Of a stretch of DNA of 64,000 nucleotides, positions 8,295 through 17,101 are shown piece by piece (position 1 is the stretch's first letter; the number at the start of each line of letters is the position of its first letter). A program made the position numbers and the translations under genes. The DNA lies in assembly GCA_035456405.1 (NCBI GenBank), contig DATIDG010000021.1, positions 9,852 through 73,851 of the forward strand. The letters are read 5' to 3'. Source of the stretch: JAGVSZ01 sp035456405 (GTDB taxonomy: Bacteria > Pseudomonadota > Gammaproteobacteria > Burkholderiales > SG8-39). The notes below the pieces were generated by a model. The model worked only from the letters and a program-made list of their open reading frames with translations, was not told the DNA's origin and did not search any database.

Positions 8295-8978
8295 ATGGCC
8301 GGTCCTGCCAGCGTTTCCACGCTTCTATTGCGCAACGTGCCGTTGTTCTCCACGTTGCCCGAGGGCCAGCTCGCGCTGCTGACGCGTGTGGTTGGACGCA
8401 AGTCCTACCCGCGCAACTCGACCATCATCAATGCTGGCGATCCGACTGACGCGCTGTACATCGTCATCTCGGGGCGGCTGAAGGTCATGATGAGCGACGA
8501 CGAAGGGCGCGAGGTGATTCTCGCGATCCTCGGGCAGGGGGAGTTCTTCGGCGAGATGGGGTTGATCGACGAGGCGCCGCGCTCGGCGACGGTGATCGCG
8601 ATCGAGCCCTGCGAGCTGCTCACCATCAACAAGATGGACTTCAAGAAGTGCCTGGCGGAGAACTTCGAGATCGCCGTCGGCGTGATGAAGGGGCTGGTGA
8701 AGCGCCTGCGGGAGGCCGACAAGAAGATCGGGAGTCTCGCGCTCATGGACGTGTACGGCCGCGTTGCCCGCCTGCTGATGGAGATGGCCGAGACCGTCGA
8801 CGGCCAGCGGGTGGTGACGAAGAAGCTGCCGAAGCAGGACATCGCCAAGATGATCGGTGCCTCGCGCGAGATGGTGAGCCGCGTGATGAAGGACCTGCAG
8901 ACGAGCGGCCACATCGAGGTCAAGTCGGGAGCGATCTTCCTGCACGAGGCCATGTTGATGTCGGAGGCACGCGCGTAG
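8295..8978 (+). CDS. Crp/Fnr-family transcription regulator
   Basis: 227-residue DNA-binding protein. The N-terminal cyclic-nucleotide-binding beta-roll contains FFGEMGLIDEAPRSATV, including the Glu and Arg-Ser pair that bind the cyclic nucleotide phosphate in CRP. The C-terminal winged helix has a recognition helix in IGASREMVSRVMKDL. The N-terminal Fe-S cysteines of FNR are absent, so CRP-like ligand sensing is more likely than oxygen sensing. AGAGGGGA upstream is a good ribosome site for the ATG. It lies just before ftsK, but the 121-base gap suggests its own transcript. Its regulon cannot be inferred here. Confidence 0.88.
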   Translation: MAGPASVSTLLLRNVPLFSTLPEGQLALLTRVVGRKSYPRNSTIINAGDPTDALYIVISGRLKVMMSDDEGREVILAILGQGEFFGEMGLIDEAPRSATVIAIEPCELLTINKMDFKKCLAENFEIAVGVMKGLVKRLREADKKIGSLALMDVYGRVARLLMEMAETVDGQRVVTKKLPKQDIAKMIGASREMVSRVMKDLQTSGHIEVKSGAIFLHEAMLMSEARA

Positions 8979-9099
8979 TGCCCGCGGGCACGCAACGGCC
9001 TCGCCGCAGCGCGTGCACCCGGGCCAGCCGCGCTGGCCCGTCCAGACCGGCTTCTGCTCCCAGCTCGCCCGGCGCCGCCGGGCGAGCGCGCTTCCCGCA

Positions 9100-11388
9100 A
9101 TGGCCACTCTGAAATCCGCCGCAACCGCGACTCCTCCGCTCCCCGGGAAGGTCGCCCGTCTGCTGCGCGAGTCGCGCTGGATCGCGATCGCCGTCGTCGC
9201 CGCCTACCTCGTCCTGATCCTCGCCACGTATGAGCGCGGCGACCCGGGGTGGTCGCACAGCGTCGCCGTGGACCGCATTCAGAACGCGGGCGGCCGCGTG
9301 GGCGCGTACCTGGCCGATCTGCTGCTCTACCTCTTCGGTGTGTCGGCGTGGTGGTGGGTCGTCCTGCTCGTCTACGCGGTCATCTGGGGTTACCGGCGGC
9401 TCGACGGCAGCTCGATCTCGGACAGGCGGCCGTTCATCATCGCGCTGGCGGGCTTCTCCGTGCTGCTCGTCGGCTCGACCGGTCTCGAGACCCTGCGATT
9501 CCATACGCTCACGGCGAGCCTGCCGCTCGCGCCTGGCGGAATGCTCGGGGCGGTGGTGAGCGAAGTCACGAACGTGACGTTCGGCTTTACCGGCGCGACG
9601 CTCATCCTGCTCGCCGCGAGCGCGATCGGCCTGTCGCTCTTCACTGGCATCTCGTGGATCGGCCTGATGGAGCGGGTCGGCAGCGCCCTGGAGTGGGGGT
9701 GGCTCAAGGTGATCGAGCTCTGGCAGCGGCGCGAAGACCGCAAGGTCGGCGCGATCGCCACCGTCGAGCGGGAAGCGGCGGTCGAGGAGGACCGCAAGCG
9801 GATCATCGAGCACCACGAGCCGATCCGCATCGAGGCGCCGGTGCGCGAGATCCCGAAGTCCGAGCGCGTCATCAAGGAGAAGCAGGTGCCGCTGTTCCAG
9901 GACCTGCCGGACACGCCGCTCCCGCCGCTCGCCCTGCTCGACGAGCCGCCGGCGGACCTGGAGGCGATGAGCCTGGAAACGCTCGAGTTCACCTCGCGCC
10001 TGATCGAGAAGAAGCTCAGGGACTTCGGCGTCGAGGTCAAGGTGCTCGCGGCCTATCCCGGGCCCGTGATCACGCGCTACGAGATCGAGCCGGCGGTCGG
10101 CGTGAAGGGCGCGCAGATCGTCAACCTGGTGAAGGACCTCGCCCGCGCGCTGTCGGTCGTGTCAATCCGGGTCGTCGAGACGATCCCCGGCAAATCGTGC
10201 ATGGGGCTCGAGCTCCCAAACCCACGCCGGCAGACGGTGCGGCTCACCGAGATCCTCGGATCGAAGGCCTATCACGACCTCCACGCGCCGCTCGCCCTCG
10301 CCCTCGGAAAGGACATCGGCGGCAACCCGGTGGTCGTCGACCTCGCCCGGATGCCGCACCTCCTCGTCGCCGGGACCACCGGCTCGGGCAAGTCGGTCGC
10401 GCTCAACGCGATGATCCTGTCGCTCGTGTACAAGTCCGAGCCGCGCGAGATCCGGCTGATCATGGTGGACCCGAAGATGCTCGAGCTCTCGGTTTACCAG
10501 GACATCCCGCACCTCCTCGCGCCGGTGGTCACCGACATGAAGCAGGCAGCCTCCGCGCTGCACTGGTGCGTCGGGGAGATGGACCGGCGCTACAAGCTGA
10601 TGTCGTGGATCGGGGTCCGGAACCTGTCCGGCTACAACCACAAGGTCGCCGAGGCCGAGAAGCGCGGCGAGCCGCTCCAGGATCCGACGACCATCGAGAC
10701 CGAGAACCCGGTCCCGCTCACCAAGCTCCCGCACATCGTGGTCGTCATCGACGAGCTGGCCGACCTAATGATGGTGGTCGGCAAGAAGGTGGAGGAGCTG
10801 ATCGCGCGGCTCGCGCAGAAGGCGCGCGCGGCCGGTATCCACCTCATCCTCGCCACGCAGCGGCCGTCGGTGGACGTGATCACCGGGCTCATCAAGGCGA
10901 ACATCCCGACGCGCATCGCGTTCCAGGTCTCCTCGCGCGTCGACTCGCGCACGATCCTCGACCAGCAGGGCGCCGAGGCGCTGCTCGGGCAGGGCGACAT
11001 GCTGTACCTGCCGCCCGGCAGCGGGGTCCCGCAGCGCGTGCACGGCGCGTTCGTCGCCGACCAGGAGGTCCACAAGGTCGTCGACTACCTCAAGCAGCAG
11101 GGCAAGCCCGATTACGTCGAGGGGCTGCTCGACGCCGAGGAGGGCGGCGCAGCGGCTGGCGATCTCGGTGTGGGCGAAGGCGGCGGCGAAGCCGACCCGC
11201 TCTACGACCAGGCCGTCCAGATCGTGCTCCAGACGCGCCGGCCGTCGATCTCGCTCGTGCAGCGGCACCTGCGGATCGGATACAACCGCGCTGCGCGGCT
11301 CATCGAGCAGATGGAGCAGGCGGGGCTCGTGTCGGCGATGCAGGCGAACGGGAACCGCGAGGTGCTCGTGCCGTCGCGCGAAGCGTGA
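9100..11388 (+). CDS. ftsK: DNA translocase FtsK
   Basis: Division-septum DNA pump that clears chromosome ends and activates XerCD at dif. About 762 residues from the ATG of MATLKSAAT; a GTG at 9013 would add 29 residues of poor sequence. Four membrane helices fill residues 20-180. The motor has Walker A GTTGSGKS (about 425-432) and Walker B VVVIDELADLMM. The C-terminal gamma domain (RRPSISLVQRHLRIGYNRA, KOPS reader) is present. The linker is short compared with E. coli FtsK, as in SpoIIIE-like short forms. lolA overlaps its stop by four bases, so the two are translationally coupled. Confidence 0.95.
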   Translation: MATLKSAATATPPLPGKVARLLRESRWIAIAVVAAYLVLILATYERGDPGWSHSVAVDRIQNAGGRVGAYLADLLLYLFGVSAWWWVVLLVYAVIWGYRRLDGSSISDRRPFIIALAGFSVLLVGSTGLETLRFHTLTASLPLAPGGMLGAVVSEVTNVTFGFTGATLILLAASAIGLSLFTGISWIGLMERVGSALEWGWLKVIELWQRREDRKVGAIATVEREAAVEEDRKRIIEHHEPIRIEAPVREIPKSERVIKEKQVPLFQDLPDTPLPPLALLDEPPADLEAMSLETLEFTSRLIEKKLRDFGVEVKVLAAYPGPVITRYEIEPAVGVKGAQIVNLVKDLARALSVVSIRVVETIPGKSCMGLELPNPRRQTVRLTEILGSKAYHDLHAPLALALGKDIGGNPVVVDLARMPHLLVAGTTGSGKSVALNAMILSLVYKSEPREIRLIMVDPKMLELSVYQDIPHLLAPVVTDMKQAASALHWCVGEMDRRYKLMSWIGVRNLSGYNHKVAEAEKRGEPLQDPTTIETENPVPLTKLPHIVVVIDELADLMMVVGKKVEELIARLAQKARAAGIHLILATQRPSVDVITGLIKANIPTRIAFQVSSRVDSRTILDQQGAEALLGQGDMLYLPPGSGVPQRVHGAFVADQEVHKVVDYLKQQGKPDYVEGLLDAEEGGAAAGDLGVGEGGGEADPLYDQAVQIVLQTRRPSISLVQRHLRIGYNRAARLIEQMEQAGLVSAMQANGNREVLVPSREA

Positions 11389-12017
11389 GTCGAGTCGTGA
11401 GTCGCCTGCTCGGTACGGTGGCAACGCTCCTAGTCGTCTTTGCGGGCGCAGCGAGCGCGTCGGGCATCGAGCGCCTCAACCAGTTCATGACCTCCACGCA
11501 GTCGGCCGCGGGCGAGTTCGAGCAGCGCATCTACGGCCGGGACGGGAAGGTGGTGCAGGAATCGCGCGGCACGCTCGCGTTCTCCCGCCCGGGCAAGTTC
11601 AGGTGGGTCTACTCCAAGCCGTACCCGCAACTCCTCGTCGGCGATGGCGCGCGCGTGTGGATTTACGACGAAGATCTCAGGCAGGTCACCGTGCGCAAGC
11701 TCGACCAGGCGCTCGGTGCGACGCCGGCAGCGCTCCTCGCGGGCTCGAACGACGCGCTCAAGGCCTTCGCGCTGAAGGACGACGGGACGAAGGACGGGCT
11801 AGAGTGGGTCGAGGCGATCCCGCGCGAGAAGGAGTCGAACTTCGAGCGCATCCGCATGGGCTTCGGCTTCTCTGGGCTGGAGCGCATGGAGCTGACCGAC
11901 ACCTTCGGCCAGACCACCGAGCTGCGCTTCACGGGCTTCGAGCGCAATGCCCGAGTCGACCCGGCGCTGTTTCGCTTCGTCCCCCCCAAGGGCGCAGACG
12001 TCATCGGCGACAAGTAG
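11385..12017 (+). CDS. lolA: Outer-membrane lipoprotein carrier protein LolA
   Basis: Periplasmic chaperone that takes lipoproteins from LolCDE and hands them to LolB. 210 residues from a GTG that overlaps the ftsK stop (GTGA); a second in-frame GTG four codons on is equally possible. A signal peptide (LLVVFAGAASA) is followed by the LolA core: AAGEFEQRIYGRDGK, GTLAFSRPGKFRWVY and YPQLLVGDGARVWIYD. Coupling to ftsK and the following rarA is the conserved beta- and gammaproteobacterial order. Confidence 0.92.
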   Translation: MSRVVSRLLGTVATLLVVFAGAASASGIERLNQFMTSTQSAAGEFEQRIYGRDGKVVQESRGTLAFSRPGKFRWVYSKPYPQLLVGDGARVWIYDEDLRQVTVRKLDQALGATPAALLAGSNDALKAFALKDDGTKDGLEWVEAIPREKESNFERIRMGFGFSGLERMELTDTFGQTTELRFTGFERNARVDPALFRFVPPKGADVIGDK

Positions 12018-12048
12018 GGGAACTTCCCCCGCCTGTACCATTCGGCCG

Positions 12049-13395
12049 ATGGCCGACCTCTTCGAGCAGTCCTCCCCGCCCCGCGCCAGCACGTCGCCGC
12101 ACGCGCCGCTGGCCGAAGTGCTGCGGCCGCGCACGCTCGACGAAGTCGTAGGCCAGGCGCACCTGCTCGGGCCGGGCAGGCCGCTGCGCCTCGCGTTCGA
12201 GTCGGGCAAGCCGCACTCGATGGTGCTCTGGGGGCCGCCCGGCGTCGGCAAGACCACGATCGCACGTCTGATGGCGGCGAGCTTCAACGCCGAATTCATT
12301 CAGCTCTCGGCGGTGCTCTCGGGCGTGAAGGACATTCGCGACGCCGTGCAGCGCGCGAAGGACGTGCTTGCCACCTCCGGCCGCGCGACCATCGTCTTCG
12401 TCGACGAGGTGCACCGCTTCAACAAGGCGCAGCAGGACGCGTTCCTGCCGTACGTGGAGCAGGGCCTCTTCACCTTCGTCGGCGCGACCACGGAAAACCC
12501 TTCGTTCGAGGTGAACTCGGCGCTGCTCTCGCGCGCCGCGGTGTACGTCCTCGAGAGCCTCACCGCAGCGGAGCTGGGCGAGCTCTTCGATCGCGCCGCC
12601 GCGCGCGCGATGCCCGAGCTCGCGTTCGACGCGCAGGCCCGGGAGCGCGTGATCGGGCTGGCCGACGGTGATGCGCGGCGGCTCATCAACGTGCTCGAGC
12701 TGCTGCAGACCGCGGCGCACAGCCGCGGGGTGACGGCGGTCGACGGTGCGTTCGTCCAGGATGCGGTCGCGCGGAACCTGCGTCGCTTTGACAAGGGCGG
12801 GGAGGCGTTCTACGACCAGATCTCCGCGCTCCACAAGGCGGTGCGCGGCTCCGATCCCGACGCCGCGCTGTACTGGCTCGTGCGCATGCTCGACGGCGGC
12901 GCCGATCCGCTGTATCTGGCGCGCCGGATCATTCGCATGGCCACCGAGGACGTTGGGCTCGCCGATCCGCGCGCGTTGCGCCTCGCGCTGGACGCCGCCG
13001 AGACCTACGAGCGCCTCGGAACTCCGGAAGGCGAGCTCGCACTCGCGGAGGCGGTCATCTACATGGCGTGCGCGCCGAAATCGAATGCGGTTTACGTTGC
13101 CTATAATGCGGCTCGCTCGTTCGTGGCCGAGGACGAGTCGCGGCCGGTGCCGCTGCATCTGCGCAACGCGCCGACGCGCCTGATGAAGGACCTCGGCTAC
13201 GGTCGCGATTACCGGTACGCCCACGACGAAAGCGAAGCGTACGCGGCGGGCGAGACGTACCTGCCGACAGGCGTACCGCCGGTCGAGTGGTACCGGCCGA
13301 CCGACCGCGGGCTCGAGTCGAAGATCGCGGAGAAGCTCGCGCACTTCCGCGCGCTCGACGCGGCCGCCCGGAAGAAGACCAACCCCGAGACCTGA
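12049..13395 (+). CDS. rarA: Replication-associated recombination protein A (AAA+ ATPase, MgsA)
   Basis: Acts at stalled replication forks; relative of the clamp-loader and WRNIP1/Mgs1 ATPases. 448 residues from the ATG of MADLFEQ. Walker A GPPGVGKTT, Walker B IVFVDEVHRF and sensor stretch GATTENPSFEVNSALLSR (short form GATTENPSF) are all present, followed by the tetramerisation region (ALYWLVRMLDGGADPLY) and the conserved C-terminal VPLHLRNAPT. It follows lolA by 31 bases and is separated from serS by five. Confidence 0.94.
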   Translation: MADLFEQSSPPRASTSPHAPLAEVLRPRTLDEVVGQAHLLGPGRPLRLAFESGKPHSMVLWGPPGVGKTTIARLMAASFNAEFIQLSAVLSGVKDIRDAVQRAKDVLATSGRATIVFVDEVHRFNKAQQDAFLPYVEQGLFTFVGATTENPSFEVNSALLSRAAVYVLESLTAAELGELFDRAAARAMPELAFDAQARERVIGLADGDARRLINVLELLQTAAHSRGVTAVDGAFVQDAVARNLRRFDKGGEAFYDQISALHKAVRGSDPDAALYWLVRMLDGGADPLYLARRIIRMATEDVGLADPRALRLALDAAETYERLGTPEGELALAEAVIYMACAPKSNAVYVAYNAARSFVAEDESRPVPLHLRNAPTRLMKDLGYGRDYRYAHDESEAYAAGETYLPTGVPPVEWYRPTDRGLESKIAEKLAHFRALDAAARKKTNPET

Positions 13396-13400
13396 CCGTC

Positions 13401-14690
13401 ATGCTCGATGTCCAGCTCCTGCGCACCGATCTCGAACGCGTTGCGAAGCGCCTCGCCGACCGCCCCTTCGTACTCGACGGACAGGCGTTCCGCGCGCTGG
13501 AGGACGAGCGCAAGCTCGTGCAGACGCGCACACAGGAGCTGCAGGCAAAGCGCAACGCGCTCTCGAAGCAGATCGGTCAGGCGAAAGGCAAGGGCGAAGA
13601 CGCGGCGCCGCTGATGGCAGAAGCGAATGCCGTCAATGCCGAGCTGGGCGATCTCGAGAATCGGCTCGAGGACGTCCAGAAGCGCGCCCAGGACTTCCTC
13701 GCCGTGGTTCCGAATGTCCCGCACGAGAGCGTGCCGACGGGCACCTCCCCCGACCAGAACGTCGAGGTGCGGCGGAGCGGCACGCCGCGGGAGCTCGACT
13801 TCGCGCCGAAGGATCACGTCGATCTCGGCGCCGCGAGCGGCGGGCTCGATTTCGAGACGGCGGTGAAGATCAGCGGCGCGCGTTTCGCCGTGATGACCGG
13901 GCCGATCGCACGGCTTCACCGGGCGCTCACGCAGTTCATGCTCGACGTGCACACGCGGGAGCACGGCTACACAGAGGTGTGCGTTCCCTACATGGTGAAC
14001 GCCGCGAGCATGTACGGCACCGGACAGCTGCCGAAGTTCAAGGAGGACCTGTTCGCCGTCCCGCGCGGCGAGCTCGGGGACTTCTATCTGATTCCAACCG
14101 CTGAAGTCCCGGTCACGAACATCGTGCGCGACGCGATCGTCCCGCTCGGAAAGATGCCGCTGCGCTTCGTCTGCCACACGCCTTGCTTCCGCAGCGAGGC
14201 CGGCTCCTACGGCAAGGACACGCGCGGCATGATCCGCCAGCACCAGTTCGACAAGGTGGAGCTGGTGCAGATCGTCCAGCCGTCACAGTCCTACGACGGC
14301 CTCGAGGCGCTCACCAGCCACGCAGAGGTCATCCTGCAGCGCCTCGGCGTGCCCTATCGCGTCGTGATCCTGTGCACCGGCGACATGGGCTTCTCCGCGG
14401 CCAAGACCTACGACATCGAGGTCTGGCTCCCGGGGCAGAACGCCTACCGCGAGATCTCCTCGTGCTCGAATTTCGAGGCGTTCCAGGCGCGGCGAATGCA
14501 GGCACGGTTCCGCAACGAGAAGGGCAAGCCGGAGCTCGTCCACACCCTCAACGGCTCGGGCCTCGCGGTCGGGCGCACGCTCGTCGCCGTCATGGAGAAC
14601 TGCCAGCGCGCCGACGGGGGCATCGACGTCCCCGAGGCGCTGTGGCCCTACATGGGCGGCGTAAAGCAGATCCTGCCCGCGCGCCGCTGA
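13401..14690 (+). CDS. serS: Seryl-tRNA synthetase
   Basis: Class II aminoacyl-tRNA synthetase that charges tRNA-Ser. 429 residues, standard size. The N-terminal antiparallel coiled-coil arm that grips the long variable arm of tRNA-Ser spans about residues 30-100. Motif 2 (RFVCHTPCFRSEAGSYGKD) and motif 3 (GSGLAVGRTLVAVMEN) are intact. The ATG follows rarA after five bases, so translation is probably coupled. A cognate tRNA-Ser(CGA) gene lies 4.2 kb downstream. Confidence 0.96.
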   Translation: MLDVQLLRTDLERVAKRLADRPFVLDGQAFRALEDERKLVQTRTQELQAKRNALSKQIGQAKGKGEDAAPLMAEANAVNAELGDLENRLEDVQKRAQDFLAVVPNVPHESVPTGTSPDQNVEVRRSGTPRELDFAPKDHVDLGAASGGLDFETAVKISGARFAVMTGPIARLHRALTQFMLDVHTREHGYTEVCVPYMVNAASMYGTGQLPKFKEDLFAVPRGELGDFYLIPTAEVPVTNIVRDAIVPLGKMPLRFVCHTPCFRSEAGSYGKDTRGMIRQHQFDKVELVQIVQPSQSYDGLEALTSHAEVILQRLGVPYRVVILCTGDMGFSAAKTYDIEVWLPGQNAYREISSCSNFEAFQARRMQARFRNEKGKPELVHTLNGSGLAVGRTLVAVMENCQRADGGIDVPEALWPYMGGVKQILPARR

Positions 14691-14715
14691 GTCCGCGCGC
14701 GCCCGACGGGGCCCG

Positions 14716-15423
14716 ATGAGCTTCTGCCTGTTCATCGTCTTTCGCGATCGGGCGAATCCGGCGGCACAAATCTCGAACGCGGAGCAGAAGCGTCTCGACT
14801 CGCTGCTGTGCAGCGTGCCGGGACTCGCGCGGGTACTGGTGCACACGCCGGTGGAAGCGCGCGACCCGCTGCTCGACCATGGCGCGCCGCCGCAGCTCGC
14901 GCTGCAACTCTACTTCGACCGGCTCCTCGATCTGGAAGTCGCCGCGGGTCGCGAAGGTTCCCTGCACGCGCTCAGCCAGCCCGGCGCGCTTCCCAGCCTC
15001 GCGGCGGCGTCGGTCGAACACCAGGTCATGGCGGTGCGCGCGTACGCAGTGCCGGACCCCGCGAGCGTCGCGCCCCCCGACGCTCCCTGGTGCACCTATC
15101 TCGTCGCCTACGAGGGCCCGGCCGAGGATCCGGAAGCGTGGCTTCACGAGTACCTTGCCCATCACACGCCCCTGATGGCGCGGCTGCCGGGGATTCGGGA
15201 GCTCGAGGTCTACACGCACGTCGACTGCGTCAGCCGTCTGCCGTGGCCGCGCGCGAAGTGCATGCAGCGGAACAAGGTGGCCTTCGACAGCCCGGCCGCG
15301 CTGACGGCGGCGCTCGACTCGCCCCCCCGGCACGAGATGCGCGCCCACTTCCGGTCGCTCCCGCGGTTCTCCGGGCAAGTGACGCACTTTCCGATGTCGA
15401 CCCGCGCCGTGCGGCTCGGCTAA
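14716..15423 (+). CDS. Hypothetical protein, possibly EthD-like dimeric barrel
   Basis: 235 residues with no signal peptide or membrane helix. The sequence has two similar halves, each opening with a beta-strand-type stretch (FCLFIVFRDR; CTYLVAYEG) followed by a helix, and includes WLHEYLAHHTPLMARLPGI, which resembles EthD/dimeric alpha-beta barrel proteins that bind or transform small aromatic compounds (motif H-P-LMxxLPG). That assignment is tentative. It lies between serS and the TRAP transporter genes, 25 bases after serS, and may be read with either. Confidence 0.6.
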   Translation: MSFCLFIVFRDRANPAAQISNAEQKRLDSLLCSVPGLARVLVHTPVEARDPLLDHGAPPQLALQLYFDRLLDLEVAAGREGSLHALSQPGALPSLAAASVEHQVMAVRAYAVPDPASVAPPDAPWCTYLVAYEGPAEDPEAWLHEYLAHHTPLMARLPGIRELEVYTHVDCVSRLPWPRAKCMQRNKVAFDSPAALTAALDSPPRHEMRAHFRSLPRFSGQVTHFPMSTRAVRLG

Positions 15424-15504
15424 GATACGCGCCGGCAGTCCGAACAACGATCTGACCAAATCTGCCAAACGGCCTGCGGCGCTGCCGCATCCACGGAGAC
15501 CGAG

Positions 15505-16512
15505 ATGACCAAGACCTTCAGGATTGCCGCCCTCGTGGCGCTCGCCGCGGCGGGCGTCGCCACCCCAGCGCTCGCGCAAGACAGGTTGACCGCCGTCCAC
15601 GCGTTCCCGGCGAACTGGGTCTACTCCAAGAGCTTCCTGCAGTTCGTCAAGAAGGCCAACGACGCCGGCAAGGGCGTGTTCGCGATCCAGGTGCGCGGCG
15701 GCCCGGAGGCGATCGGGATGTTCGAGCAGCCGAACGCGGCGCGCGACGGCGTGGTCGACATGGTCTACACGCCCTGCGCCTTTTATGCCGGGTCGGTTCC
15801 AGAGTGCGACGCGGTCAGCGCGAGCACGATCGACGGTCCGATCGCCCGCAGGAACGGCGCCTACGACGCCCTGAAAGAGGCGCACATCCGTCGCATGGGC
15901 GTGTACTACCTCGGGTGGTTCGACAGCGGCATTCGCTTCAACCTGTGGAGCACCAAGGAGCCGAGGTTCGACGCCCAGGGCAACCTCGACATCAGGGGCG
16001 TGAAGATTCGCGGCAATCCGATCTACAACGCGTTCTTCACCAACGTACTCGGCGCCTCCGTCCTGAACATGCCTTCCACCGACGTCTACACCGCGCTGGA
16101 GCGCGGGACGATCGACATGACCGGGTGGACCCAGATCGGCATCATGGACGCAAACTGGGACAAGTTCCTCAAGTACCGCCTCGAGCCCCCGTTCTTCTCC
16201 ACCGACCTCGGGATCATCATCAACGTGCGCAAGTGGAACGCGCTCTCCGACAAGACCAAGGAGATCCTCAACCGGGTCGCGATCGAGCACGAGGTTTCCA
16301 GCGTCAAGGAGCTGCAGGCGTTGCGCACCAAGGAGTTCGCCGAGCTCGGCAAGCGCGGCCTCAAGGCCGTGAGCATGAAGCCCGACGCGGGCAAGCGCTT
16401 CGCCGAGGGGGCGCGCGAGGCGAGCTACCAGCGCATGAAGGAGCGCATGGAGAAGGCGGGCGGCCGCCAGGAGGCCGAGCGCTTCATCAAGCTGTTCGGC
16501 CCAGGAAGCTGA
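15505..16512 (+). CDS. dctP: TRAP transporter substrate-binding protein (DctP family)
   Basis: Periplasmic receptor of a sodium-driven TRAP carrier. 335 residues with a clear signal peptide (LAAAGVATPALAQ). The DctP pattern includes DMVYTPCAFYAG, GVKIRGNPIYNAFF (usually the conserved Arg that binds the ligand carboxylate, here in KIRGN) and VYTALERGTIDMTGW. It belongs to the branch whose ligands are not predictable from sequence; organic acids are usual. A strong hairpin follows its stop (16534-16563), which may raise its expression over the membrane subunits. Confidence 0.88.
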   Translation: MTKTFRIAALVALAAAGVATPALAQDRLTAVHAFPANWVYSKSFLQFVKKANDAGKGVFAIQVRGGPEAIGMFEQPNAARDGVVDMVYTPCAFYAGSVPECDAVSASTIDGPIARRNGAYDALKEAHIRRMGVYYLGWFDSGIRFNLWSTKEPRFDAQGNLDIRGVKIRGNPIYNAFFTNVLGASVLNMPSTDVYTALERGTIDMTGWTQIGIMDANWDKFLKYRLEPPFFSTDLGIIINVRKWNALSDKTKEILNRVAIEHEVSSVKELQALRTKEFAELGKRGLKAVSMKPDAGKRFAEGAREASYQRMKERMEKAGGRQEAERFIKLFGPGS

Positions 16513-16533
16513 TACCCCCGACAGTGGGCCGTC

Positions 16534-16563
16534 GCGCGCCGCCGCTGGCGGCGCGCGCGTTTT
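16534..16563 (+). terminator. GC-rich hairpin with T run between dctP and dctQ
   Basis: A 10-bp perfect stem (GCGCGCCGCC / GGCGGCGCGC) with a 3-nt loop is followed by GCG and four T. It lies inside the transporter operon, so it is better read as a partial terminator or 3'-end stabiliser that gives excess binding protein. Confidence 0.6.
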
Positions 16564-16573
16564 GAGAACCCGG

Positions 16574-17098
16574 ATGCGCACGCTCGCCAAGGCCTACGAC
16601 GCCGTGCTGTTCGGCATGGCGTGGATCGCCGGGCTCCTGATGGTCGCCATGATGCTGACCACCTGCATCGACGTGGTGGTGCGCAATCTCGGCTACCAGA
16701 GCTCGGCGCACTTCTTCACATTCACCGAGTACGCGCTGTTGCTCATCCCGTGTCTCGGCGCGCCGTGGCTTGTGCGCGAGAAGGGGCACGTGTTTGTCGA
16801 GATCCTCCTGATGTACCTGTCGCGCGACGGGCGCAAGGCGGCGACGTTCCTGATCGGCGTGGCCTGCGTCGCCGTCTGTCTAGTGATGGCGTGGTACGGG
16901 TTCGAGGTGACCGCCAACAACTTCCGCCTCGACGACAAGGACGTTCGCTCGTTCGACGCGCCGCGCTGGGCGCTGGTGGCCTGCATTCCGCTGTCGTTCC
17001 TGATGATGGCGATCGAATTCCTGCGTTTCCTCGCGCGCGGCGAGAATTTCCTCGGGTTCCTGGGCGTGTCCGTCCACGACGAGGAGAAGGAGCGCTAG
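16574..17098 (+). CDS. dctQ: TRAP transporter small membrane subunit (DctQ)
   Basis: 174 residues, four predicted membrane helices (about 15-37, 50-70, 88-110, 130-152), the standard DctQ topology. The conserved IDVVVRNLGYQSS (helix 1 end, Arg-Asn) and EYALLLIPCLGAPWLVREKGHV (short form APWLVREKGHV) are present. It serves as a partner of DctM in the inner membrane. The ATG at 16574 is chosen over a TTG four codons earlier; neither has a strong ribosome site. It is followed by dctM after three bases. Confidence 0.87.
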   Translation: MRTLAKAYDAVLFGMAWIAGLLMVAMMLTTCIDVVVRNLGYQSSAHFFTFTEYALLLIPCLGAPWLVREKGHVFVEILLMYLSRDGRKAATFLIGVACVAVCLVMAWYGFEVTANNFRLDDKDVRSFDAPRWALVACIPLSFLMMAIEFLRFLARGENFLGFLGVSVHDEEKER

Positions 17099-17101
17099 CC
17101 A

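Noticed and set aside
9249..12017. 922-codon frame overlapping ftsK and lolA
   Set aside because: Only its last 210 codons are real and are LolA; the rest is the ftsK shadow.
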